DNA from: Candidatus Aenigmatarchaeota archaeon
GTDB lineage: Archaea; Aenigmatarchaeota; Aenigmatarchaeia; CG10238-14
DNA: 11,413 bases
Direction of reading: 5' to 3'
Assembly: GCA_026397455.1 (NCBI GenBank)
Contig: JAPLUX010000062.1
Span: forward strand, 1 to 11,413
Each line of letters opens with the position of its first letter. Positions within the stretch are counted from its first letter, which is position 1. This document shows, one piece after another, positions 1-6,264 of the stretch. The notes under the pieces are model-generated. The model made no database searches and was not told the origin of the DNA. It saw only the letters and a program-made list of their open reading frames with translations. The position numbers and the translations under genes were made by a program.

Positions 1-546
1 GGTTTACTCGACAAGATAAAATCTGCACTCTCAGGTTCTCAGTCGCAGATCAGTAAAGACGATATCAACACGTTGAAGACTAATGAAAACACTGTCAAGT
101 TATCCTTAACTCAAATTAATGATCAATTGAGCAAACTCGCCTTTGTTAAAGCTGTCTACGAAAACAAATGGAACATCTTCAGCGGAGTTACCATAGGAAT
201 ACTATCAACCTATCTCATATCTCAAGTCTTCATCCCTTACTACAAGCTTGGTAATGAAATAAAAAAATTGAAATTTGAGGAGACAACATTAATAAATTCG
301 AGAATTGATACAGAAAAAAGTTATTTCTTGAGAAGGATTGACGATAAAACATTCAGAATGATTATATCGGGAAAGCAATCACAAATACTTAATACAAAGG
401 CTGAGATAAAACTGAAACAACAGGCTCGATCTGTATTATTACGTGAAAGGATAAACCCACTTTATGCAGGAAAATTAATCAAAGAGAAAATATCGAAGAT
501 AAAAGTTAAAAATAAACCTGCTGATGTTAAGACTTTGACTATATAA
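1..546 (+). CDS. Single-pass membrane protein with coiled-coil C-terminus, 5'-partial
   Basis: The frame is open from base 1, so the true start lies outside the window; the TTG at 73 is only an internal codon. The visible 181 residues comprise a hydrophilic N-terminal stretch (1-55), one hydrophobic segment at about 58-80 (starting WNIF and ending IPYY), and a charged helical C-terminus (82-170) likely to form a coiled coil. The segment around YFLRRIDDKTFRMII (108-122) resembles, from memory, the cytoplasmic helical tails of archaeal membrane proteins in which an extracellular part is followed by one membrane span and a 'YY.R.ID..T' helix. The exact family and function are not recognised. The high-Lys end suggests a cytoplasmic C-terminus under the positive-inside rule. 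The stop is followed by an 91-bp gap before the eL31 start, which has its own TATA box, so the two are probably not co-transcribed. Confidence 0.75.
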   Translation, partial: GLLDKIKSALSGSQSQISKDDINTLKTNENTVKLSLTQINDQLSKLAFVKAVYENKWNIFSGVTIGILSTYLISQVFIPYYKLGNEIKKLKFEETTLINSRIDTEKSYFLRRIDDKTFRMIISGKQSQILNTKAEIKLKQQARSVLLRERINPLYAGKLIKEKISKIKVKNKPADVKTLTI

Positions 547-595
547 TAAACCAAATAGATTGATTTTAATTGAGAATAAGAGAAATTTCGGAAAG

Positions 596-603
596 TATAA
601 AAA
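596..603 (+). promoter_or_regulatory. TATA box of the eL31 gene
   Basis: TATAAAAA is preceded by a purine-rich stretch (GGAAAG, 590-595) that could be the TFB-recognition element. It lies 35-42 bp before the ATG at 638, which predicts transcription starting near 625 and a leader of about a dozen bases. GAGTGA at 627-632 then acts as a weak Shine-Dalgarno site. The assignment is from pattern and spacing only. Confidence 0.6.
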
Positions 604-637
604 CCTTGAGTATGATATTGAGTAAAGAGTGAAACCG

Positions 638-1030
638 ATGGAAGAGAAGATATTCACGATAAATTTGAGGAACGCAATCTCAAAAGTAGCAAAATGGAAT
701 AAGAGTAAAAGAAGTGCGTATTTTGTAAGAGATTTCTTGAAAAGACACATGAAAGGGGATGAAATAAAAATAGGTCAATCCATCACAGAAGAGATATGGA
801 AAAGAGGAGATCAAAACCCACCCAGCAAGATAAGGATTAAAGCGATAGAAACAGAAGAAGGGGAAGGAGAGGAGAAGAAAAAAATCATTAAAGCCGAGAT
901 GCTCGGTGTAGTATTTCCTGAAGAGTTGAAAAAAGAGAAGAAAAAAGAGAAACCTAAAGAAGAAAAGAAGGAAGAAGTTAAAACAGAAGAAAAACCTAAA
1001 GAAACGAAACCAGAAAATAAAACTGGTTAA
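638..1030 (+). CDS. rpl31e: Large ribosomal subunit protein eL31
   Basis: eL31 is a protein of the archaeal/eukaryotic large subunit that sits near the peptide exit tunnel. The core (residues about 1-85) has the family hallmarks: EEKIFTINLR at the N-terminus, the WNKSKRSAYFVRDFLKRHMK block, EIWKRGDQNPPSKIRIKA, and the final strand ending EMLGVVFPEE. I chose ATG 638 over the in-frame GTG at 629 because homologues begin directly with MEE..., and because the GTG falls inside the GTGA that would serve as ribosome binding site six bases before the ATG. The last 40 or so residues are an extra low-complexity Lys/Glu tail, longer than the family's usual 85-95 residues in total. In many archaea this gene lies beside eL39 and aIF6; neither is visible next to it here. 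Confidence 0.95.
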   Translation: MEEKIFTINLRNAISKVAKWNKSKRSAYFVRDFLKRHMKGDEIKIGQSITEEIWKRGDQNPPSKIRIKAIETEEGEGEEKKKIIKAEMLGVVFPEELKKEKKKEKPKEEKKEEVKTEEKPKETKPENKTG

Positions 1031-1067
1031 TACTTAATTATTCTTTGTTAATCATCAAATGGAAATG

Positions 1068-1074
1068 TTTAAAT
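1068..1074 (+). promoter_or_regulatory. TATA box of asnS
   Basis: TTTAAAT is preceded by the purine-rich GGAAATG (1061-1067), a good BRE/TATA pair. It begins 32 bp before the ATG at 1100, and no Shine-Dalgarno sequence is seen between, so a leaderless transcript starting at or next to the ATG is expected. Confidence 0.65.
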
Positions 1075-1099
1075 CTTTAATTTTTAACCTAAGAACTGT

Positions 1100-2590
1100 A
1101 TGGATACCACCATTAAAAAAATTTTAGAAGGGACTTATGTTGGCAAAGAGGTTACAATAAAGGGTTGGGTCGAGAAATCTAGGTCTCATGGAAAAGTACA
1201 TTTTCTACATATTACGGATCGTTCAACAAAAGATGCTATTCAAACTGTTGCTCGTTTTGATCAGCTTACTGGAGAACTTTTTAAAATTATCTCTAACTTA
1301 GGAGTGCAATCATCAGTCAGTTTCGATGGTTTAGTTAAAGAAGATAATAGAGCCCCAGGAGGATATGAAATTCAAATAAACAATTTAAGAGTTATTCAGG
1401 ATGTTAGAGATTATCCATTAGCAAATTTAGAGAAGAAAAAATATGAAGGTGATCCAGAAAAGGAATTTCTCAGGGATAATAGACATCTAGACATAAGGAA
1501 TCCTAGACCATACACAATATTGAAAATACGTCAAGATGTAATAGATGCTTCTAGAGTATACTTAAGAGATATCCTTGATTTTAAAGAAATCAACCCACCA
1601 ATGTTAGTTTCAACTATTTGTGAAGCAGTTCGTGAAACAGAAAATGGAAAACCAAAGAAAAAAGTTGATATCAAGAAAACTATGGAAGATGCTAAAAGAT
1701 TAGTAGAAGAACAGTTTCCTGATAAAGATATTGACTATCTAAGAAAGTATGTAAGTGATATGAAAGGGAATGTAAGTGATTTAATATTTGTGGAAAAACC
1801 TTACTTTACAAAATATTATTTCGGAAAGATTGCTGCTTTAACAGTGAGTGGACAACTAGAAATGGAAGCGGCTATGTACGCAAATGGAAGTGTATTTGGA
1901 GTTGATCCTTCATTTAGGGCAGAAAAATCCAGAACACCTAGACATTTAACTGAATTCTGGCAAGTCGAACCTGAAGTCGCTTTTGCTGATCATGAGGATA
2001 ACTTGAAATTACAGGAAGATTTGGTCACATACGTAGTTAAAACAGTCGCAGAAAAAAGAAAGAAAGAATTAGAATTTCTGGGAAGAGATATAAAACCTTT
2101 ACAAAAAATTGAACCACATTTCGAAAGAATTATTTACACTGAAGCTATAGACATGTTACAGAAAGCTGGATATGATATAAAATGGGGAGATGATTTAGGC
2201 GCACCACATGAGAAATTCATTTCTTTAAAAAACGATAAACCCACTTTCATAGAAAAATATCCAGCCAATATAAAACCATTTTACATGCAACCCGATCCAA
2301 AAAATCCAGATGTAGCCTTATGTGCTGACTTGATGGCTCCAGAAGGGTATGGTGAGGTAATCGGTGGAAGTCAAAGAATTCATGATTTGAAATTACTCGA
2401 ACAAAGAATTAAAGAATATAAATTAAATCCAGTAGATTATCAATGGTACATTGATTTAAGAAAGTATGGAAGTGTTCCACATTCAGGTTTTGGTATGGGT
2501 GTTGAAAGACTGACCATGTGGATTTGTCATTTAGACGACATACAAGAAACAGCGCTATTCCCAAGAACATCGAGAAGACTTAGTCCATAA
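1100..2590 (+). CDS. asnS: Asparaginyl-tRNA synthetase, class II
   Basis: This cytoplasmic enzyme charges tRNA(Asn) with asparagine using ATP. An N-terminal OB-fold anticodon-binding domain (about 1-110) is followed by a class IIb catalytic domain. Motif 1 ends at FKEINPPML (161-169); motif 2 is FRAEKSRTPRHLTEFWQVEPE (272-292), where EFW.VEPE is typical of AsnRS rather than AspRS; motif 3 is GFGMGVERL (463-471). EGYGEVIGGSQR (415-426) and the FPRT near the end also favour Asn over Asp. At 496 residues it exceeds the roughly 430 of other archaeal AsnRS, mainly because of a charged, probably helical insertion at about 176-236 between motifs 1 and 2. The OB fold argues against the OB-less asparagine synthetase paralogue. 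Its presence suggests direct Asn-tRNA formation instead of the Asp-tRNA amidotransferase route. The upstream TATA box implies separate transcription from eL31, and it converges tightly on the next gene. Confidence 0.93.
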   Translation: MDTTIKKILEGTYVGKEVTIKGWVEKSRSHGKVHFLHITDRSTKDAIQTVARFDQLTGELFKIISNLGVQSSVSFDGLVKEDNRAPGGYEIQINNLRVIQDVRDYPLANLEKKKYEGDPEKEFLRDNRHLDIRNPRPYTILKIRQDVIDASRVYLRDILDFKEINPPMLVSTICEAVRETENGKPKKKVDIKKTMEDAKRLVEEQFPDKDIDYLRKYVSDMKGNVSDLIFVEKPYFTKYYFGKIAALTVSGQLEMEAAMYANGSVFGVDPSFRAEKSRTPRHLTEFWQVEPEVAFADHEDNLKLQEDLVTYVVKTVAEKRKKELEFLGRDIKPLQKIEPHFERIIYTEAIDMLQKAGYDIKWGDDLGAPHEKFISLKNDKPTFIEKYPANIKPFYMQPDPKNPDVALCADLMAPEGYGEVIGGSQRIHDLKLLEQRIKEYKLNPVDYQWYIDLRKYGSVPHSGFGMGVERLTMWICHLDDIQETALFPRTSRRLSP

Positions 2591-2592
2591 AA

Positions 2593-4224
2593 TTAAACAC
2601 TTAACACTTTAATTATTTTCTTTCCTATCATTCCTTTCAATATTTCCTTTCCAATCCCAGAAGATTTGTTAACCTTTACATCATCCTTCTTTCCGACTGT
2701 TGCAGAGAATAAATAATCAGAATCAACGTAAATATCCACTTTCTTTCCTATCATCCTCGGTTCAAACCGAAAGACTAAAGAATTGCCGATTTCTGAAATA
2801 TCAAACCCGACTTCATTTCCCATACTTGGGACTTTCGGCTCAACGTCTATGTGTATTCCGAGTTTCTTCTCTATCTCTGTTATGTTCGTCCCGTTTTTGC
2901 CGATGAGTCTAGCGATGACATCGTTATCGACAATAACTTTCACTCTGTTATCTGAAATGAAACCTATCTCAGCTTCAGGATCGTACTTGTCGATGGTTTG
3001 TTTCACTCTTTCTTTAGCCAACTGCCTGAGGGCAGTCTCAGATTCTTTTTCTTTTATAGGAATAACAACATTCTCTTCCCCATAAGTGTAGATTTCATAA
3101 CACAACTTTTCAGTCTCAAAATCCCTTACTTCCACGACAGGACGAGTCAAGTCAGCTTCGGTCATTCCTGTAGGGACTTTCACGGTTAGACTCAAGTCAT
3201 AAATTTTCTTTATTTCCCCGTCTTTGATGAATATCACAGTATCGATGACGTGTGGTATCATTCCTAATTCAATCTTACCGATGAATCTTTGTACGGCATC
3301 AATAGCCTCAGAAGCATGAATGACGCCTACCATCCCTACACCAGACAACCTCATGTCAGCGAATATTTTGAAATGGTCTGTTTGTCTAACTTCATCGAAT
3401 ATCGTGTAATCTGGCCTGACTAGGAGTAGAATGTTAGCTGTCTTAGCGAAATCTCCAGCCAAAGGACCGTATTGAGTGATCTCAGGACCGACTTGTAAAT
3501 CTCTTGGACATTCTAATGTCTTGACAATCTTTCCTTGGTTAAAGTAGAATTCCGCGAGTGATGTGGCAAAAGTTGTTTTTCCTGAACCGGGTGGACCAGC
3601 GACTATAACTCCTTCAGCTTTTTCTTTCAACCTCTTGATGAGTTTTTCTGACATCTTATAATCGTCTAGAACGAGCTTGACTATAGGTCTAACGATCGTT
3701 ATCTCAAAACCGTCTGAGAAAGGTGGTTTTGCTATCGCAATCCTATAATTGTTCAACTGGACTATGACACCGCCTCCCCTTTCAGCCTCGATGAAACTGT
3801 CCTCGGATTTTCTCGCAGCTTCGATTATTTCATAGATCATTTTCTGGATTTCATCTCTTGTCAAAACTTCTTCTGCAATTTTCTGTAGTTTAAATTCTCC
3901 TGGCTTGCCACGTTTAGCCATTGGAATGACTTTTTCTTTCAGATGAACACTCATCGTATCAGGAGTGAAGTATTTCTCAAAAGTCAAACCTTCTGTCTTT
4001 ATCTCTTGTCGTATGTACTCGACTTTCACGCCTTCTACCTCTGCGACTAAACCTTGAACATAATCAGCTGTGACTAAAGTCCCGTTCTCACTCTTTGCTA
4101 CATCCCTGATTATCGCATCGAGTCTTCCGCCCCTGGCTAATCTAATATCATCTAAGCTTGGCCTGTCTCCAGTGAACCTCAAGTCAATCTTTCTTTCTTT
4201 ACACAATTTTCTTATTTTTTTCAA
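2593..4224 (-). CDS. PIN domain / PilT-type ATPase / KH domain protein, N-terminally incomplete
   Basis: This belongs to the archaeal family that joins a PIN nuclease-like domain, a PilT/VirB11-like P-loop ATPase and a KH RNA-binding domain, thought to act on RNA or nucleic acids in the cytoplasm. With residue 1 at the TTG (4224), the rest of the PIN domain covers about 1-75 and shows acidic residues in LDAIIRDVA (35-43) and TADYV (52-56). The ATPase has Walker A GPPGSGKTT (210-218), a Walker B-like TIFDEVR (274-280) and the His motif GVIHASE (300-306). The KH core is IGKNG (441-445), followed by a C-terminal strand-rich region. TTG 4224 is the only standard start codon available, but the preceding 29 in-frame codons are clearly homologous to the family, so the TTG is an internal Leu in homologues. 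The full-length family is about 600 residues. Stop codons of this gene and asnS lie two bases apart. Function of the ATPase and KH parts looks intact; nuclease activity is doubtful. Confidence 0.85.
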   Translation of the reverse strand: MKKIRKLCKERKIDLRFTGDRPSLDDIRLARGGRLDAIIRDVAKSENGTLVTADYVQGLVAEVEGVKVEYIRQEIKTEGLTFEKYFTPDTMSVHLKEKVIPMAKRGKPGEFKLQKIAEEVLTRDEIQKMIYEIIEAARKSEDSFIEAERGGGVIVQLNNYRIAIAKPPFSDGFEITIVRPIVKLVLDDYKMSEKLIKRLKEKAEGVIVAGPPGSGKTTFATSLAEFYFNQGKIVKTLECPRDLQVGPEITQYGPLAGDFAKTANILLLVRPDYTIFDEVRQTDHFKIFADMRLSGVGMVGVIHASEAIDAVQRFIGKIELGMIPHVIDTVIFIKDGEIKKIYDLSLTVKVPTGMTEADLTRPVVEVRDFETEKLCYEIYTYGEENVVIPIKEKESETALRQLAKERVKQTIDKYDPEAEIGFISDNRVKVIVDNDVIARLIGKNGTNITEIEKKLGIHIDVEPKVPSMGNEVGFDISEIGNSLVFRFEPRMIGKKVDIYVDSDYLFSATVGKKDDVKVNKSSGIGKEILKGMIGKKIIKVLSV

Positions 4225-4311
4225 TTCGTCTAAGCCGACAAAACCTGGTTCTTTACCACGAGAAGCTTGAGCTTGTAATTCATCCAGGACGACTACTATT
4301 CGTGAATTGAA
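4225..4311 (-). pseudogene. In-frame upstream PIN-domain segment without a start codon
   Basis: Read on the minus strand, the 29 codons directly before the TTG at 4224 encode VVVLDELQAQASRGKEPGF followed by VGLDEL. This is the conserved family block containing the PIN Glu (LDELQAQ) and the 'ASRGKEPGF.GL.EL' helix. A TAA stop (4314-4312) bounds it and there is no ATG, GTG or TTG in the stretch. The first 30-odd residues of the family, with the DTS strand carrying the first catalytic Asp, are absent. I looked at the other minus-strand frames up to about 4400 and found only short stop-interrupted peptides with no such strand. Either translation starts at a rare codon (CTG 4287 is one candidate) or the 5' end has been lost. 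Confidence 0.6.
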
Positions 4312-4372
4312 TTAAATAAATTAGCTTGTTAGAAACCTATTAATTATTAAAATTTTTGGGTGTTAGAAAAGG

Positions 4373-4380
4373 TTTAAATA
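4373..4380 (+). promoter_or_regulatory. TATA box of the zinc-ribbon gene
   Basis: TTTAAATA is preceded by the purine-rich AGAAAAGG (4365-4372). It begins 30 bp before the ATG at 4403, the spacing expected for a leaderless archaeal transcript. The core TTTAAA is self-complementary and could also serve the minus strand. Confidence 0.65.
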
Positions 4381-4402
4381 ATTAACTGTCATCGTTAGAA
4401 TC

Positions 4403-4534
4403 ATGGAGAACCCAAAAAAATGTCCAGAGTGTGGATGTAAAAAGTTACAGTTAAACGCAGACGGGTTGGTCTGTGTAAAATGTGGTTTGATTATTTCTGA
4501 TAGTATTTTTTCTGAAGGAAGTATGATAATCTAA
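4403..4534 (+). CDS. Stand-alone TFIIB-type zinc ribbon protein, 43 aa
   Basis: This short gene encodes a 43-residue protein with two Cys pairs, CPEC (7-10) and CVKC (24-27), separated by 13 residues. The pattern CPECG...L..D..GLVCVKCGLIISDS is that of the N-terminal zinc ribbon of archaeal TFB/eukaryotic TFIIB, which contacts RNA polymerase. There is no B-reader, linker or cyclin-fold part; the frame stops 16 residues after the last Cys. A strong TATA box at the right distance and the full Cys set support a real gene despite its size. It could modulate transcription by occupying the TFB ribbon site on the polymerase, or simply be a generic zinc-binding microprotein; the sequence cannot decide. 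It diverges from the PIN-ATPase gene and is followed by the 154-residue gene, which has its own promoter-like element. Confidence 0.75.
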   Translation: MENPKKCPECGCKKLQLNADGLVCVKCGLIISDSIFSEGSMII

Positions 4535-4555
4535 ACTTATGGGGAAACAAAAGAC

Positions 4556-4561
4556 TTAAAT
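4556..4561 (+). promoter_or_regulatory. Probable TATA box of the 154-aa gene
   Basis: TTAAAT follows the purine-rich GGGGAAACAAAAGA (4541-4554) and lies 33-38 bp before the ATG at 4594, predicting a leader of about ten bases. GTGAT at 4584-4588, five bases before the ATG, could be a weak Shine-Dalgarno site. Confidence 0.5.
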
Positions 4562-4593
4562 CCTTTAATGTTTTAGTTTTATAGTGATATATT

Positions 4594-5058
4594 ATGCCTT
4601 GGTTTGGTAAAAAGACAACAAATGTACCAAAAGTAACTGTTAAAGATGTTGGGTTTTCTATAGATGATTTTTTACAAAGCTACGATAAATCAATTCATGG
4701 TATTTTAAGAAATAAGGATTACCTACATCCTGTTACCCTTTTAAAAGTGTTAGAAGATCAAGGAAAAACCGATGAAGGAGTTTACATACTTGCAAAAGGG
4801 ACGGCAAAACAAGTCACTGTATATGTTGAAAAAACTTATCCAAAACTTCAAACTGAAGATGGTCAAAAAATTACTGGAGTGTATGTAGCGAATGCATTAA
4901 GAGAATTCTTAGTTAAAAGAGCTTTGGAAGATCATAGTGGAAAGGGAGAGAAAACAACCGAGGAAACAATCAGAACAATGTTCCCCCAATTAGAAGAATT
5001 ATATGAAAAACCAAATTTAACCGAAAAAAAAGGTAGTGGTAGTACTAATATTGGTTAA
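4594..5058 (+). CDS. Hypothetical protein, 154 aa, soluble
   Basis: I do not recognise this protein. It begins MPWFGKK and has no signal peptide, membrane segment or cysteine. Its composition is charged and mixed alpha/beta. Segments that look structured are a helix around HPVTLLKVLED (about 46-56), a region around VYILAKGTAKQVTVYVEKTYP (63-83), and a helix around VYVANALREFLVKRAL (96-111). The last 14 or so residues, with KKGSGSTN, look like a flexible tail. The reading frame uses codons in the same A+T-rich manner as asnS, has a TATA-like element and a weak ribosome binding site, and fills the gap between two confident genes, so it is very likely expressed. It converges on the inositol-phosphate synthase gene with a 33-bp gap. 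No function is proposed. Confidence 0.8.
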   Translation: MPWFGKKTTNVPKVTVKDVGFSIDDFLQSYDKSIHGILRNKDYLHPVTLLKVLEDQGKTDEGVYILAKGTAKQVTVYVEKTYPKLQTEDGQKITGVYVANALREFLVKRALEDHSGKGEKTTEETIRTMFPQLEELYEKPNLTEKKGSGSTNIG

Positions 5059-5091
5059 TTTCTTCTGTAAATTTGTTTCATTCTAATTTAC
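5059..5091. terminator. Pyrimidine-rich convergent spacer, possible terminator
   Basis: The 33 bp between the two convergent stop codons are T-rich on the plus strand (TTTCTTCTG, then TTTGTTTC). Archaeal termination often needs only T-rich tracts, so this may end the 154-aa gene's transcript. There is no hairpin. Confidence 0.3.
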
Positions 5092-6177
5092 TTATCTAGA
5101 CAGAATCCATTCATCCAATTTATTTCTAGCCTCATCATCGCTAAATTGTTGAGGTGGGTGCTTCATTAAGTAAGCTGAAGGATAGATTAATGGGCCTCCG
5201 ATACCTCTATCCAAAGCTATTTGCATCAGTCTTATCGCTTCTATGCTCGTACCGCCAGAATTTGCCTTATCATCTACATCCAATCTTAATTCCATATTGA
5301 ACGGAACTTCAGCGAACATCCTGCCTTCAATTCTTATGAACGCTAACTTTCTGTTGCTCAAGAAAGGAATGAAATCGCTCGGTCCAACATAAATGTTCTT
5401 ATTATCCAACCTTTTCGACAACTGACTTTGAACGGCTTCAGTCTTGGATATTTTCTTGCTTTCTAATCTATCCCTTTCGAGCATGTTCAAGAAATCTGTG
5501 TTACCACCGACATTGATCTGATAAGTCTTGTCTATTGTAGTTCCCCTGTCCATGCAAAGTTTGGTCAAAACTCTATGAACGATCGTCGATCCGACTTGAG
5601 ATTTGATATCATCCCCGATAACAGGAATCTTCTTTTCTTCAAACTTCTTAGCCCATGTTTTATCAGAAGCGATGAAAACAGGCATACAGTTAATAAAACC
5701 ACAGTTTGTCTTCAAAGCGATATCAGTCCAGAATTCAGTCGCTTTTTGACTTCCTACTGGTAAAAAGTTCATCAGTATTTTTGTCCCTGTTCTTTCTATT
5801 TCTTCTATCGATTCTTTCTCTATCTGTTTGATAGATTTGGTTTGTTTGATCGGGTTGATCTTGTTTACGACATAAATACCGATACCGTCTAGAATAGGAC
5901 TTTCTTTAACAACTATGTGATCGACACCAGAAACACTCTTAACCCAGTCAACCTCGTTTGGTTCTTCATAAATGGCTTTTGATAGTGGTTTTCCAACTTT
6001 GTTCTTACTGATATCAAAAGCAGAAACAAAATCAATATCTTCTATACCGTATTTGCCTATTTTTTCATGCATAAGGCCGATTCTTTCGGATTTATTTTTT
6101 TTGTAGAATTCTATCCCTTGGATTAAACCAGAAAAACAGTTTCCGATTCCTACGACACCAACTTTGATTTTTCCCAT
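5092..6177 (-). CDS. ino1: myo-Inositol-1-phosphate synthase
   Basis: The enzyme converts D-glucose 6-phosphate to inositol phosphate with NAD+ as a bound redox cofactor. In archaea the product feeds inositol phospholipid headgroups and, in some, the solute di-myo-inositol phosphate. The 361-residue length fits the compact archaeal form, shorter than the 500-odd residues of eukaryotes. An N-terminal Rossmann segment GVVGIGNCFSGLIQG occupies 7-21. Family blocks follow: GDDIKSQVGST (188-198) with a conserved Lys, NVGGNTDFLNM (222-232), NSGG (306-309) and YLMKHPP (336-342), whose Lys belongs to the active site. ATG 6177 is chosen because it opens directly on the Rossmann strand and has a GTGAT ribosome binding site three bases upstream. 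It is divergent from valS, sharing a promoter region, and converges on the 154-aa gene. Confidence 0.93.
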   Translation of the reverse strand: MGKIKVGVVGIGNCFSGLIQGIEFYKKNKSERIGLMHEKIGKYGIEDIDFVSAFDISKNKVGKPLSKAIYEEPNEVDWVKSVSGVDHIVVKESPILDGIGIYVVNKINPIKQTKSIKQIEKESIEEIERTGTKILMNFLPVGSQKATEFWTDIALKTNCGFINCMPVFIASDKTWAKKFEEKKIPVIGDDIKSQVGSTIVHRVLTKLCMDRGTTIDKTYQINVGGNTDFLNMLERDRLESKKISKTEAVQSQLSKRLDNKNIYVGPSDFIPFLSNRKLAFIRIEGRMFAEVPFNMELRLDVDDKANSGGTSIEAIRLMQIALDRGIGGPLIYPSAYLMKHPPQQFSDDEARNKLDEWILSR

Positions 6178-6180
6178 AAT

Positions 6181-6185
6181 ATCAC
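6181..6185 (-). promoter_or_regulatory. Shine-Dalgarno site of ino1
   Basis: On the minus strand GTGAT stands three bases before the ATG at 6177, matching part of the archaeal anti-SD target GGAGGTGAT. It supports this start and indicates a leadered mRNA. Confidence 0.5.
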
Positions 6186-6208
6186 ATCTTTTTATTGGGT
6201 TAATAGAA

Positions 6209-6229
6209 ATATAAAAGTTTGATTTAAAT
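6209..6229. promoter_or_regulatory. Shared divergent promoter region of ino1 and valS
   Basis: The 87 bp between the two start codons hold a palindromic ATTTAAAT (6222-6229), which could be a TATA box on either strand, and ATATAAAA (6209-6216). For valS, ATTTAAAT begins 43 bp before the ATG, predicting a leader of about 15 bases. For ino1, the minus-strand reading of either element predicts a leader of roughly 10-22 bases, compatible with the GTGAT ribosome binding site. Competition between the two directions is possible but is inference. Confidence 0.5.
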
Positions 6230-6264
6230 TCTTAGAACAAATATTAATTGTTTATAGTGTTTTC

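Noticed and set aside
475..750. Minus-strand open frame across the start of eL31
   Set aside because: Its product is hydrophobic low-complexity sequence that is simply the complement of the eL31 N-terminal codons and the upstream A+T-rich gap; eL31 is certain on the plus strand.
1100..2590. Aspartyl-tRNA synthetase as the identity of asnS
   Set aside because: The EFWQVEPE, EGYGEVIGGSQR and FPRT motifs are AsnRS-type; AspRS would show the GAQR-type flipping segment and FPRD.
4290..4345. Frameshift explanation for the missing PIN N-terminus
   Set aside because: An adjacent frame reads a short peptide ending SIHE that could join to VVVLDEL, but it meets a stop after 10 codons and contains no DTS strand, so one indel cannot restore the family's N-terminus.
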